Part shown: in pieces, positions 11,001 through 22,159 of the stretch
Position numbering within the stretch: the first letter of the stretch is position 1
Layout: the number at the start of each line of letters is the position of its first letter
Source: Saccharina japonica
Lineage: Eukaryota > Sar > Phaeophyceae > Laminariales > Laminariaceae
Length of the DNA: 64,000 bases
Assembly: GCA_008828725.1 (NCBI GenBank)
Contig: MEHQ01001076.1
Location: forward strand, 806,001 to 870,000
Direction: 5' to 3'
Notes under the pieces: model-generated
Database searches by the model: none
The model's input: only the letters and a program-made list of their open reading frames with translations
Told to the model about the DNA's origin: nothing
Translations under genes and position numbers: made by a program

Positions 11001-12268
11001 CGCTTCGTCGAACTGCCGTGAAATTGCGGTACATATGGCGATCGTTACCGTCCGAGTACAAAACCCAGTGATGACGGAGTCTCGTTGCGACTGAACACGG
11101 ACGAGACGAATATTGAGACCCAGGTCACTCTCATTATTTCGAGTACTCGCACGGTAAGCGTGTGGTCGACCACAGCAATCACGAGTCGGGTAAACGTGGT
11201 AGCTTCCAGCAGTTCCGGTGCGGGCAAAAGAACCTTCTCCATAGTAGATTTTTCTCATGCGTACTCGCCGGGGAAATTCGCCGACACTAATATATGCGAA
11301 GCACCTGGATCAGTAACTACCTCGTGCTGCAAGACGGGCGATATTCCTGCCTAAGTACAGTGATCATATTATTGTTTAGATCATTTCTATTCATGCCGTT
11401 GCCATACCCTTGGCCTGCAAAGTTAGCAGCCTAAAGGGTATTTCGGCTGCATTTGTTCACGGAGACTCTTACCTCCACCGGCCGCATTCGGGTGCGCCTT
11501 GCCACCGAAGGCAGTTTCTTCCCTCGTGTCCATCCACCATTTCCAATTAATCTGACCCTGACGAATAGGTACAGGCCCAGAACATCTAATATGACTTGAT
11601 GGATTGCCCGGCTGATACAATCTTGAAGGTCGGCGCTAGTTAAAGCCCTTCCTCCTCGCCCACGTGCGATAAGGCCCAGTGCTGCACCAGCTTTGAAAGC
11701 CGTACCTGGCATTGCCTACCGACGGTAGGAGTTGATGGCACCACCGTGTTCGGTTCAACGACTCCGGGTGCATCGAACACGAGTGCTGCAAACCCGGTAC
11801 AATGTACCTCCGAAGGCAGCGTGATGGTTTGCATTTCGCCAGTCTGCCATGTCAGCACTATTCACTGAGCTTGGAAATGTGACCCAGTGCAGCGTACTGT
11901 GGCACCGCTTCCATGAAATCGATCACCCTCGCTATCCTACTCACATACGCCATCTGATCGGTACGTATGCATTCCCGGCTACCAACAGACCTTCCAAACC
12001 AAACCACTCCCGATGATTCCGTACAGGCACAGGGAAACCATTCTGTGATTATTTCAAGTGCAAGAATGGTTTATCTCTGGTGGTCAACCCCTCAAACGTC
12101 CAGTGTGAGAAGGACAAGTGCAAGCAGTCCGAGTGCTGCGGAATTTTCTGCACCAGCTTTGACTGCCCTCGCATCTCTAAGCCGATGGTTGGATCTCACC
12201 AGATCCAATGCGACAAGGCCGGATGCACCGCCAAGTTATGCTGCCGCTTCCCTCTCTACTGTGAGTGA
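7944..12268 (+). CDS. Gene 1: secreted cysteine-rich modular protein, 4-exon model, possibly broken
   Basis: Model: signal exon 7,944-8,025; module exons 10,057-10,320 (or 10,104-10,320), 10,571-10,786 and 12,033-12,268 (stop TGA 12,266-12,268). The protein would have about 265 residues: a hydrophobic signal peptide and three 12-cysteine modules built from two half-modules C-x4-C-x14-C-x4-C-x4-CC. It would be exported and stabilised by disulfides. I recognise no named family and assign no function. Two more module exons, at 11,124-11,337 and 11,581-11,796, are dead and must be skipped. The signal exon ends in phase 1, but the best-looking acceptor of exon 2 (10,103) leaves phase 0. A less canonical acceptor at 10,056 restores the frame. 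If that site is not used, gene 1 is a pseudogene. The final exon is clearly the counterpart of the final exon of gene 2. Confidence 0.6.
8026..10056 (+). other. Long first intron of gene 1
   Basis: About 2 kb without a recognisable exon. The phrase ACCATTGCCTA (about 8,173) matches ACCATTGCCTATTGCCGATA in the first intron of gene 2 (about 47,152), so the introns are homologous. Open frames here (for example 8,298-8,675) have no counterpart in gene 2, and I do not call them genes. Confidence 0.5.
10057..10320 (+). CDS. Gene 1 exon 2: first 12-Cys module
   Basis: Encodes C-x4-C-x14-C-x4-C-x4-CC twice, starting CFHFKC at 10,113 and CSSYDC. All 12 cysteines are present. The donor is G|GTGAGAGG in phase 1. 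The start is uncertain. TTCACCCCCTGCAG|ATG (exon start 10,104) is the better splice site but puts only 9 nt before the first Cys codon, against 11 in all other modules, so it is 2 nt out of frame. The acceptor ACTGTAG|TA (start 10,057) gives a symmetric 264-nt exon in frame. Confidence 0.6.
10571..10786 (+). CDS. Gene 1 exon 3: second 12-Cys module
   Basis: 216 nt with phase 1 at both ends. The acceptor TTTTTTTCCTCAG|AT has a strong pyrimidine tract and the donor is G|GTAAGAC. All 12 cysteines are present. One C-x4-C interval is shortened to C-x3-C (CYGKC). The sequence is well diverged from the modules of gene 2. Confidence 0.8.
11124..11337 (+). pseudogene. Dead module exon (psi-A) in gene 1
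   Basis: A 214-nt remnant between CCCAG at 11,123 and GGGCGATA at 11,337, at the expected array spacing. In one frame its second half reads F-x4-F-x14-C-x4-S-x4-CC, which is the half-module spacing with three cysteines replaced. An alternative alignment uses a small deletion and a stop. The donor GT is changed to GC within a poor context. The first half has lost most cysteines. Confidence 0.55.
11581..11796 (+). pseudogene. Dead module exon (psi-B) in gene 1
   Basis: A 216-nt remnant after an ACAGGCCCAG acceptor, with a surviving G|GTAC donor position. It keeps recognisable pieces of a module: AQCCTSF, DGTTV, then, after a frameshift near 11,750, NDSGCIEHECC. The first half has in-frame stops. 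It aligns with the dead exon at 49,147 of gene 2, including its acceptor region (GTACRRGCCCAGAAC). Confidence 0.6.
12033..12268 (+). CDS. Gene 1 last exon: terminal 12-Cys module and stop
   Basis: The acceptor GGCACAG|GG is in phase 1. The exon encodes KPFCDYFKC..., all 12 cysteines, and a second half with PMVGS and CDKAGC that matches the terminal module of gene 2 (PMVGS, CDKSGC). The frame closes at GAG TGA (12,263-12,268). The same bases contain a GTGAGTG donor (12,261). The gene may therefore end here by reading through, or may splice to a further 3-prime exon, as in gene 2. Confidence 0.75.
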
Positions 12269-13290
12269 TATGTTTTATCAGGGTATGCATCGCGTCCTTT
12301 GAAGCACCCACATACGGTGTAAGCTCTCAGTACACACTCACCTTAAGAGTATGCCTCCCTCTTTCGAACCCAATGTGTCATGCGTCTTTCTATTAACCAT
12401 GCGCTAACGTCCTCGCTGATGACGGTAGCGGCTTTAGGGTTCCGTGTATGCCAGCAAGGCAATGCTGCTGTAAGCCATCCACCTCACGATATGTCGGTGG
12501 CATCATGGTTGAAACCATGAGCTCATAACAACAATCAGTGTTTGGGGTCGAGGAAGTGCCGGAATACACTCGTCGGTTAACTGGCCTGTGGAGTCGTTTA
12601 TATATCATTACCGTGTATTGCCGTCGGAAATCGGACACGAACTGCCGATTTAGTAGAACGTCATGAGTTCACGACGCCAAGCACACATATGACAGCAGCG
12701 CAATTGACAGTCCGAACATATGGCCTGGTTCAACTATACTCGCAACCCGGGCGCGTACCCGCGTCGAGGTTGTTGACCGGTTGCAAGATGTAAGTCCCCG
12801 GTGGGATAGTAGTACATACGTTTGGCACACAATATGGCATCTATCCACTGTCACCGCCGTCGACGTGTCAATATTGAAAGCAGCCAAGACGTTATTGGGA
12901 TGATTACTCTATTGAGGTCGACTAAAACTCAATCTACGTACTAACCGGCTAATCCCATCTGTCAACTGCACAGGATAACGCTAGCTACTGCGTAGCGAAC
13001 GACTGGAGACAGGAACGAGGGCACCACGTACTCCTGACACGAAGTATCGTTATGCACGGAACACGACGTCGTTCGAGTTGCGCGAAGTCGCTCACCAAGC
13101 ACATAATATGGGTTGCGACAGTATTGCAAGTATTACATTTTGCGAGGGCTTGCCTGTGCACGCCGTTTAATCGCCTCCTATGGTTTTTGCATCGACAACG
13201 AAGGCATTGGAACTGCAGTTTAAGGAAGGTACTATTTGTAATGTATCCGCTTTTCGGCTGCACCATTCGTTAGACGGCGACCGACAAGAA
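12269..13290. repeat. Segmental duplication block Z, copy 1 (3-prime side of gene 1)
   Basis: Matches 57,717-58,920 downstream of gene 2. Shared landmarks: GGTATGCATC.CGT near the stop; GATGACGGTAGCGG...TGCTGCTG at about 12,418; GACCGGTTGCAAGATG at about 12,776; CCGTCGACGT at about 12,859; and an almost collinear 300-bp part at 12,960-13,270 containing CACCACGTACTCC and CGCCGTTTAATCGCCT. The 12,418 piece keeps a reading frame in both copies (DDGS..., then CC), so it could be the remains of a 3-prime exon. Confidence 0.7.
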
Positions 13291-16149
13291 CGCGCCATCT
13301 ATGTGCCTGTTGCCTCCAAAACCCATATACATGTATGTTGAGAAAGCTATATCTTCTCTCCCTATGTTAGGATATTCTTATGGTACTTTCTGGAAAAAAA
13401 ACTCTCCCGGTGGTGTTGTCTTCACGGAGGTTCTTGAGAACAGGTACTGTTCACCTGTACGATGAAGGATTATATGTTTTGTTGGAAGTATATTACACGC
13501 TGCAAAACAACGCACTCTATATGTTTGCTGAATGTCTATCATCCTTGTGGCTGATGCAAGCATTGTCGGTTTCGTTCCTGGGTTGAAAGCTGAGGCCTAC
13601 CTGGTAGTGCTTTCGCTTAAATATTTCAGGGTTAGCTCGGAATGCATGTACGCCTTAGTTTGCTGGTTGAGTGGGGCACCCGTACGCGTTGTCCGTCACA
13701 GGTGTTTCCTATTATTAGTGTGCATTATTCAGAGTGGTCGGTTACTACGTCGGATAACAGACGACGTGTTGAAACCGTGTTGAGATTTCCTGACAGTACT
13801 CTTCTGTCGTCGAGACGGGTTAGCTCGGGACGGAACGATCCAGGCATTTACGTCTGTTTTAAGGCATGTGTTCGGGTGTGACTCTTATGACTCAAGCAGG
13901 GTAGCTCCACGAATTGCTGTCCTGTGTTGAAAACCATATAATTTGCACGACGTGTTCATGGATTGTCAGCCGTGTTTGGAACTTGCCTGCGGACTGCACA
14001 TTGTCGAACTACGCGAGCTCTTCGCTTTCGACATGTCAAGAGCGTATGTCAGTTCTCTCGCGCGTGAACCGAACTTTAATTACGGGCAGGAAATCTAGCG
14101 AGTGCTACAATCCTTTCGGACGTCCCGTGAAACGTGAACGGCCACAAACATAAGCTGGCACAAGGCTAATCGAATCGACTGTTAGCACCATAGTGATATG
14201 TTGTAATATCTCCCACATACTCTTCATCGATGTCTTGCTTTTAGCGATAACGTTTAAGTTCGAAAACTACAGTCCATGACTATATTGCGGCGGGGAAAAT
14301 GTTGACAATAGTCTATATCATGTACCGGACCGCTGCGCATATTGGCATCAAGTCCTGGAAACGAAACACGGCTCTCAGTACGTCACGGATGTACAATATC
14401 CACTGAGTCAGTGTTCGTTTTAGAACAGAGAATGTTGTGCCGGGGTCACCAGAGCCATAACGACCGTACCTGTCTCGCGGTGTAAAATATACAACGTGTC
14501 GTGTAAGAGATTGTTCGGCCTGCAACTGACCGAATTGCTTTTGCGATTCACGAAAAACAACCTAGAACACAAATTGTCGACATTCTGTTATCACGTACAC
14601 TGAGCCAAGTTTCACTCGACGGGTGTACGACAACATAAGTATACAACCCTTCTGAGAGTGCTCTGCTGTACACCCCATTCCCTGAGCAAGCAGCCCACGC
14701 TAACCTGAACAATTGTCAATGCATCGTTGTGAATAGTGAATATGTCTACTCCGGCATCATTCGGAGAATTAAAGCAACGGTGAATGATTTGAAACAAACA
14801 CATGGAACTGAACGTAGCACACGTTGTTACTGTTTGTGACAAACATGGCACGTGGCATCTTGAACGTAGCCTAACCACGTTTGGTGACCTGTGCACGATA
14901 CCAGGCGATGTACGTTGAGTAACAACACACTACAAGTTCACTAAGGTACATAATGCCGATCATAGACTAAATGTGCCAGAATCAGTGAATAGAAGGAAAC
15001 ATTATGAACACTATGTCAACTCGGTTCAAACTATGATTTACTTTTCTAGACGTCGACCACTTGTCCCCGTACGTACCAGTTAAGCGTTCTGTCCATCGTG
15101 GAATGTATATCGACCACAGAAGGTAACCTATCGATTCGGCGGATGTTGGCAAAAGGGGCCTGTGTGTGATTGATGCTTGTCGGAGGGGAAGATGGATGAC
15201 CGTAGGCTAAAGCTTCTTCATCCCATGATTTTGGAGCCTGCGAATGTGTCCGAGTACTGTTGCACATTACGTGGCTCGGTTATTCGCGTGGCGTGTATTA
15301 TCGTCGAGAAAAGCAAGCCATTTTCGCATAAAACCGCTGCAGCTAGGCGTCAACTTCCTTCCTCGCAATGACACATATCGTGTGCATTGAGTATCGCTAC
15401 CTCTTTGATTGTAATATCATTCGCGGTGCCAACGAAAAGCGATGTGTTGTTAGTAAGTTCGGCGATGGGTTGCCAGGTCAAAGAGTTTCAGGGTATGCGC
15501 AGGCGTATGTGCTACCTTCATGCCTGCAACACACTTCTGTCGTATCTGCAGGTCGCTCCCGAAGTCATGAGCGTTGATTATCATGCGCTCTGAGCGCGAT
15601 GCCATGTGTGATGTGCTTGTCTCTATTCGGGCATAGTTTATACCGCCCTTTCTACATTGCAATGTTCATCAGTTGATTACTAGAACCGATGCTACTCCCT
15701 CTCTGTGAGTATTGATGTATAATGTGTATGTTTTTCAGAACTCGTCTGAGTGTATATCCCTGGTGTTGTCAGTAGATCAGCCGGCGACAAGTGCAGTTTG
15801 CCAATAACACCGTATACATTTCACGTGTTGACAAGAGAGACGTTGAGGTCCTTGTATCGAGATCGTGCTGATCGACCCCCCTGACCTCTGCGGGACTTGT
15901 GCCCACTTCGGCCTAGCGTAGTTCCAGCCGGACGTGGTCCCATTTACAGGGTGCAGACAGGGCTTCAGCTCCTCATGAAGCCGGCGCAGGCCTACTATTC
16001 ACTCTGCTCTATCACCCAAATATAACCGTTAGTTGTACCCATCAAATGACCCAAGTCCGTTTTGATCGGTCATCCTCTGTATGGCAGCACACCAACATCA
16101 CGATCACAGACTGCTCTTTTGTGTGAGTCCGATACTTCTACTTAATCAC
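13291..16149. other. Intergenic with segmental duplication block W, copy 1
   Basis: No gene recognised. About 13,940-14,060 (CGACGTGTTCATGGATTGTCAG...CTTTCGACATGTCAAGA) matches 59,607-59,715. About 14,795-14,945 (ACACGTTGTTACTGTTTGTGACAAAC...ACCAGGCGATGTACGTT) matches 60,480-60,620. The remainder shows nothing I can interpret. Confidence 0.5.
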
Positions 16150-17500
16150 ATCCGCACACGCAGTGTCCGTGCGGAATCTTCATCCTGAACAGATACATAG
16201 TACGTTGTTTTCTAAAAACGGCTTATATATATTTTACCTTGTATGAGCGCTGCAAATATTAAATACCAGAGTGTTTTCTTTTCCTTTGGATGTTTGACTT
16301 CGCTTCCCGAAAATAATCACCGAAGAAAGGGTTCGGGGTCAAAACTTGAACAACAGGGCAAAAATGTACTTCGTCGAAGGCAGGAACTTAGCAAAATGTG
16401 CGGTAAATGGTTGCTCTCCATACGAGTCATTTAGCAATGCAAAGACTAGATAATAGAGTAGTTGCGACTTCCCTTAAAGTTCACTTATTTTCCCGGACAT
16501 AAACACCGAAGGTATAATTTGAGGTGAACAAATAAACACTGGGCATAAACGTACTTTATCGAAGGCGGGAAGTTAACGAAATATCCAATTAACGTTTGCT
16601 TTCCATGCATACCATTGGCTTATAAACACCGAGCCATCTCCCACGCCTCGCACGCACCACTGTGATGCTTGCTGTACAAAACACAACAACCGCTGGGAGC
16701 ATAGGCTAGAAAGGTGTAAACAGAGTATGACACCGACGAGTGGTGTTGGATTGTTTAACCGGGGCGTCGGCGGGCTGCCGGCGACCCGCTACGGGAATGC
16801 TCTCGCTGGCTTCCTGTAGTGGAGGATGCGTCATTCAGCAACGACTACTCATAAAGTACTTGAATGCACACGTGATCGTACTTCCGTGCTTGCAGAACGC
16901 AACAGGATGGCAATATGTGTATCATTTAAATCCCACCACACTGCGATAGCAGCAGTAGCAGCAGGGGCGGCTTGCAACCACGGTCTATGTATGTCGTGTG
17001 CCTGGCGTGTTCGGAGCGGAGCGCGCCGGCCCTGGGTCGCCCGTAAGCTTGGGATAGCTGAAGAAACAGCAGCAACTGCAGAAGTTACAGCAGCAGCAGG
17101 AACAGCAGCAACAAAATAAAACAATATTAAGGAAGCAATTGTTGTTGCTTCTGCTGCTGCAGCTGGAGCGGATGATGATATTGTCTGTTTTTGTAGCTCA
17201 AGCGAATGCTCCCGTTAGCTGCCGTGACGTAGATTCCGCTAGGTGTGCGGCTGCTTGCGATCGTGGCATAGAAGCTGCGGCATTTTGAGTAACTCTGGCG
17301 TCGCCACCGTTTAGCAGCTGCCGTTGCTTCTTGTACGCTGGTTTGTTTTCTGGTTGCATAGATTGCTTATTTTACCGCAAGGCCGAGCATCTCCAGTTCC
17401 CTTTTTTATTGCGGAGGAGTCGCTTGCCGGATTTGGATTAGCTCACTCACAAAAACATCGAAATCGTGAAGGGACGGGAATTCACCACAACGCAATCTTT
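16150..17500 (+). repeat. Dispersed repeat family, copy B (undisrupted reference copy)
   Basis: Second, continuous copy of the family at 181. It preserves the sequence across both sites where elements are inserted in copy A (about 16,500 and about 16,560-16,575). Its triplet region (17,060-17,115) is short and degenerate. No frame is conserved between the copies, so it is probably non-coding. Confidence 0.75.
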
Positions 17501-17579
17501 CGTGGCCTATTAATGATACGAAAAATACGTATTGGGATTTTATGTTATGAGATGATCGTACAGAGGTCTTGATGCGTTA

Positions 17580-19200
17580 GACGGCGAGAATGCACATCCT
17601 GTGTTGCAGAACGGAACACATACACCTACCTCCCATGTTGAAGGCATGCAACGATATTAACCTACTAAATAAGCTATGGTGTGGACACATGGCGTGTGCC
17701 CTGGCGTGTGTGAAGAGATAACACCCTTGACAGAGGCACGGTAGACGAGGACGGCGCCATGGTATCGTCTAACAATGTAGGAAATAGTCCTCGCCGTGGG
17801 GATTTCTTTCCACGTGAAGGCCGGCGACCCTCTCATCCACCGTGCTTAACCACCTGTCCGCCCTATCTGTGCTGTCTGGCATTATTGCGCACTACCATCC
17901 TACATGTGGTTGTGTATCACACCACCTCCTTAAACCCGGAGCGCAATACCTCACCCAAACCAAGATGTAGAAGAACATCTCGTTTGACGCACCCCGCCCG
18001 GGATATCTATGAGCGATTGCTAACACAAGTATACTATTATGATATGAGGCTGCCAGGCAGTTTCTCACGCAAGGAGCTCAACCGGTCAAATATGGTTGAG
18101 CTAACAAGCGCAACCGCTCCTGGGGGATGATTATATTGCCGGGACTACGTTTCGGTTGGCTAGTTCCTTGACATTTTGGATGCATCTCCTAACTACGTAG
18201 GTACCAGGCATATTGCTATATACGGTGCGCACATCTACGAATGAAAGTAACGTATCGACCTCGTGCATGCGTCGTCTGTGTTTACTTATGCCGTGTTTTA
18301 TCGTCCACCCGGCCGGGCAAGGAGCTCGGTCAGAGCGAGTGGTTGGGACGTTGTCAGTGTGACACGGTAACACTCGATACTTGGAAGATTGGATTTCACA
18401 AGTTTCCAGGTATAAGCGTATACACGATGAGCACCTCTATAAACTCGATCCACAAACCTTCCGCGAGCATTTATCGTCTGTGAGTACTTGATCACGTAAA
18501 GCATGCAACACCTGCGGATCGAAGTGCTAGGTCGCAGTGAGTGGTTGGCACGTTGTCATTGCCACACTTCACCGGCACCATAACCGAACATCGTACAACA
18601 TTTTGAAACACTTGTATACAGGATAAATAGCATTTAATTGTGGTGTTTGTTTACACGACACTAAGAATAGTGACCGATACACTGGAATGAGTGGCTGAAT
18701 TGCGTTATTGGGATGGGAGGTATAGCCACTATCGCAGCGTAAGTCAATAATAGAAACAGTCAAGAAGATTCAGAACCCAAAAGTGGCCTCGATTGAATTG
18801 GCATAACGACTTTCTGACTTGACGATGGAAGGATTCAAGTATGCTATTTGGAGGATGTGCAGAGTGATGTTTCGTCTCCCGCAGCTGGCTCTAAAGTCCG
18901 CAACAATCACAAAACCCATTCAAACCCTTGGTGTATGTTTGAAGCGAACGCTTATCGTAGAAGCAGTTCGGAGACCCATGTTAGGTGTCGCATATGGTAA
19001 GAATAACAGCATTCCTCAGGACGGTTGATGAGACATTTAGGCAAATCAAAACCGTATTTGACTGAATGAGACGAAAATGGTACGTTTCGGATATGTTAAG
19101 AATAAAACAGCATTCCTCAGGACGGTTGATGATACATTTTGGCAAATGAAAACCGTATTTGACTGAATGAGACGAACGAGAAATAAACACTTAAACTCGT
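17580..19200. repeat. Duplicated block V, copy 1
   Basis: Recurs at 27,390-28,830 and, in part, at 29,320-30,065. Shared phrases include GGCGTGTGCC..GGCGTGTGTG, GACGG/ACAGCGCCATGGTA, TGTCCGCC, GGATGCATCTCCTAA, CACTCGATACT and GGTGTAAACGTGTACACGAT-like text. The 3-prime part (18,830-19,070) matches 28,570-28,815 (CTTCGCC/CTCCCGCAGCTGGCTCTAAAG; GAAGC.GTTC/TGTGAAGA; AGACATTTAGGCA). The copies are clearly diverged and keep no common open frame. Confidence 0.65.
18977..19175. repeat. Tandem pair of 101-bp units
   Basis: Two adjacent units sharing AAGAATAA..CAGCATTCCTCAG (19,000 and 19,098) and AAAACCGTATTTGACTGAAT. The related block at 28,750 has a single copy, so the pair arose in this copy of block V. 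Confidence 0.85.
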
Positions 19201-19499
19201 ATGTGTTCCCAAACCAGTACTAACATAGCTGAAAAGTGGAGCGCTACAAGCAAAACACCCTAGTTCAATCGCCCACAGTATAGTTTGTTCGTTTCATAGT
19301 TGAATAAATATAACGGATGGGCCCATCTGAGAAGGCACCGGACTGTTTCATCCCGCACATTATTTACACTTTCATCTCCACGTACTAAAACCTTTTTGAT
19401 ACCTTCATCCGGACGGAACGTTTCCTCAATTCCGGTAACTAATGTTCACTTTAAAATCGGGAAACTACCGCACGCTGGACGATTCCGATTTCAATACCT

Positions 19500-20470
19500 G
19501 GTAGTCTTTTGAATCTATATTTATTTTTGGGTGTTTTCTGTTGTGTCCAATCATTGAAATTGCCCAACCAGATGAGTTCGAATAAAGTGAATTCATTGGA
19601 ATTGTCCTTGTAATTTGTTTTGCATGCTCTCTAGATACTGAAATTGTCCAGACAATTGATTTTGGGTGTTAAAAAATTATTGGAATTTCCTGTGTTATTC
19701 TTTGGACCATTCGTATTACAATAGTCCATTGTCGCTACAATCGATTTTGGATGATGTCTATTAATTGGATTTTCCCAATGTAATTATTTCGAGAGAGATA
19801 TATTGCGTTGCACTGTCCAGTCATTTTTTTTTAGTACTGTCTATCAGTTGATATTGTCCAACCATATGGAAGTAAATGCCTCTTAATTGGTATTATCCTT
19901 GTCAGGGAAACTATGATCGGAAAAAAAATATTGGAAAATCAGGACAAACCCTATTGGCCCAACCAAAACCAAATATTGAAAGGTGAGGACAGAAACGTAT
20001 TGACCAAACCACTCCTATTGGTAGCCAAGACCTTACAGTAATTATTGAAACAATTTCAATTGGAACGTAAGGGTAGAAACCAATGGATCCAACCATTCAT
20101 ATAAATAGACAAGGCAAAAACAAAATTATCGAAACAGATACAATTGGAAGGTCAGAGCAAACACGGTTTGATTAAATCATTCCCATTAGTAGACACGATC
20201 AGAAAACTATTCCTGAAATCATATATATACATATTGGAAGGGCAAGACATAAACTTACTGGCCGAAGCATTCCTGTTAATAAATACACCATGAGAGCAAT
20301 CCCTCGACCAATTCTATTTATTATATGGACTTCCGGATGATCTACTGCAAGATAAATAGTCGATTGTGGCTACGTTCCTTATCCTATTATAGAAGTAGTC
20401 TAGTATTTCAAGTCCCCGGAGCGAAAGAGTAGCAGGAAACATATTCAGTATATTACCACAGCTCTAAAAT
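19500..20470. repeat. AT-rich array of degenerate short repeats, left side
   Basis: About 1 kb of loosely repeated phrases every 50-70 bp, such as ATTGGAATTGTCC, AATTGATTTTGGGTGTT and TTAATTGG. From 19,920 the same theme appears inverted (CAATTGGAAGGTCAG). The units are too divergent to define a consensus by eye. A similar array lies at 23,620-24,420, on the other side of the LINE fragment. Confidence 0.6.
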
Positions 20471-20667
20471 AATTGCGTAAGCAATTCCAATTATTAGGCG
20501 GCCAGCAGTATGTTTTTGCCTTCGCAACTTCAATAATATACCAGGAATCAAGTGGCCGCCTTATTTCAATTAATGCAAGAACATGTCCTACTCTTTCGTA
20601 CATAAAATTCATATCATTTCATACCAACCAACCGACTGCTCTTTTTGATTCCACAAAACTAAGCCCT

Positions 20668-20679
20668 CCCCCCCCCCCC
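20668..20679. repeat. C12 homopolymer
   Basis: Twelve Cs in the context GCCCTCCCC...CCGGCTG. A second C12 run closes the LINE fragment at 21,905-21,916. Confidence 0.9.
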
Positions 20680-20904
20680 GGCTGTAACAAAGATAGAGAG
20701 TCCGGTAACTTGTAAGTGGAAGTGGAGAGAATATGAATTACCGATCGTAGACCAATATACGTACCTTGACGCGGGATCTCAAAAGATTGCTCATGGGATG
20801 GACACATAATTTAAGTAATAGGCAAGGGTAAGGCACACGTGGGCAAAATGTAAGCAGTCCCAACAGCCTCGCACCGTGTCACTAGGGTTAGGAGATGTAT
20901 ACTG

Positions 20905-21891
20905 ATGAATGTGATTGTAATAAAGCTAGAATATGCAGGAGAAGTATGGGAAGGGAGTGAGAAAATCGTAAACCAGCTGGAAACAGTACAGATGACAGCA
21001 GCCAAAAAAGTACTAGCATGCCCAAGTACGACGAGTAATACAGTATTGAGAGCAGAAGTGGGAATGTACCCACTTAAGACAAATAGGAACGTGCGTAAGT
21101 TGAAATGGCAATATAAAGTAAAGAACATGCCTAATAAGAGGTTGCCAGCCATAGCTGATAAAGCTGTATGGGAGAAAGTAACCAAAGGGCGAGCTGGAAT
21201 TAAGTGGGATAGCGTACTCGAGAATGTATGGAAGAGAATAGAAAACCAAAAAGAGATGCTGGCCATGGAGAAATTTAGCGGATACAAGACAGAAGTAAAA
21301 TAAAAAATAGAAAGAAGGGAAAGGCTAGCGCTAAAACAGAAAGTGGAATGGGAAGAACACTTGGATATATACGGGGGGTTGAGAGAAGGAATATGAATGA
21401 ATAGGTATCTGCACGGCCCAATGGACTTCGCGAAAAAGCTGAAACTGCGATTTCTTGTAGGGGACCTGGACCTGCCAGAAAGAAGAAGGAGGTATACCAG
21501 TAGCCGGGAGGAGCAGGAAGTAGATGAACAGATGTGCCCATGTGGCAAGACCATAGAGAGCAGAACTCACACAGTGGAAGAATGTGAAAGGTACAAGGAG
21601 GAAAGGGATATGTTAGAGGAGTAGATGCTACAAATAGACGAGTGTGGCATGGAGCAATTTGGTACACTATATAGTAGCGAGAAAACAATCGCTATCTTAG
21701 GCGATAGAATATGGCCGCAGGCGGCGAAACAGGAAGGGGATAAGACTAGCAAAACGGTTCTTTGTAATATATGGAAACAACGTAATGAGCGCCCAAGTGT
21801 TGAAGGTGTCTCTATTAGGAGTAAGAATGGTGCTCCATCTCGAAAGGGGTGCGGAGTCAATGGTCAAATGACTAAGGCAAGCAACAAATGA
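20905..21891 (+). pseudogene. Non-LTR retrotransposon (LINE) ORF2, C-terminal fragment with three stops
   Basis: One frame of about 329 codons, interrupted by TAA (21,301), TGA (21,394) and TAG (21,622) without frameshifts. The N-terminal part has the C-terminal region of LINE reverse transcriptases (LEYAGEVW, then LETVQMTAAKKVL, then GMYPLKTNRNVRKLKWQYKV). Further on comes a cysteine/histidine cluster of the kind found at LINE C-termini (CPCGKTIESRTH, EECERYKEERD). The catalytic domain and anything upstream are missing, so this is a 5-prime-truncated dead copy. It starts abruptly before 20,905 and ends at a TGA (21,889) followed by a C-rich run. Antisense frames across it, including a 247-codon one, are shadows. 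Confidence 0.85.
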
Positions 21892-21896
21892 GTACG

Positions 21897-21916
21897 CCCC
21901 CCCACCCCCCCCCCCC
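21897..21916. repeat. C-rich tail after the LINE fragment
   Basis: C7-A-C12 immediately 3-prime of the LINE frame. LINE tails are usually A-rich or simple repeats, so a C tail would be unusual. It may simply be one of the C homopolymers scattered through this DNA (20,668; 22,460-22,510; 46,857). Confidence 0.7.
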
Positions 21917-22159
21917 GGGCTCCACTACATACACACACTTGGCCCACCTATTTGTTTTCTGCATTCAACCTATGACACTTCTAGCCCCCCAGATCAATCT
22001 ATTAATATGAGAGACACTTAATCGAGTATCATAATCGTATATAAACTCATCGCACATATTAATTATACGACACTACATTGCGTGAGATAGACAAAAAAAC
22101 GTGACATACTATCATGTTATCTCGAACTCATAACACCATCCACTCACAAACAATTCAAC

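Noticed and set aside
10960..11094. C-x4-C-x14 phrase (CASSNC...) between gene 1 exon 3 and psi-A
   Set aside because: The rest of the half-module is absent, and the spacing from exon 3 to psi-A (553 bp) leaves no room for another unit.
20811..21554. 247-codon minus-strand open frame
   Set aside because: It is antisense to the LINE ORF2 fragment, whose plus-strand translation has clear family signatures.
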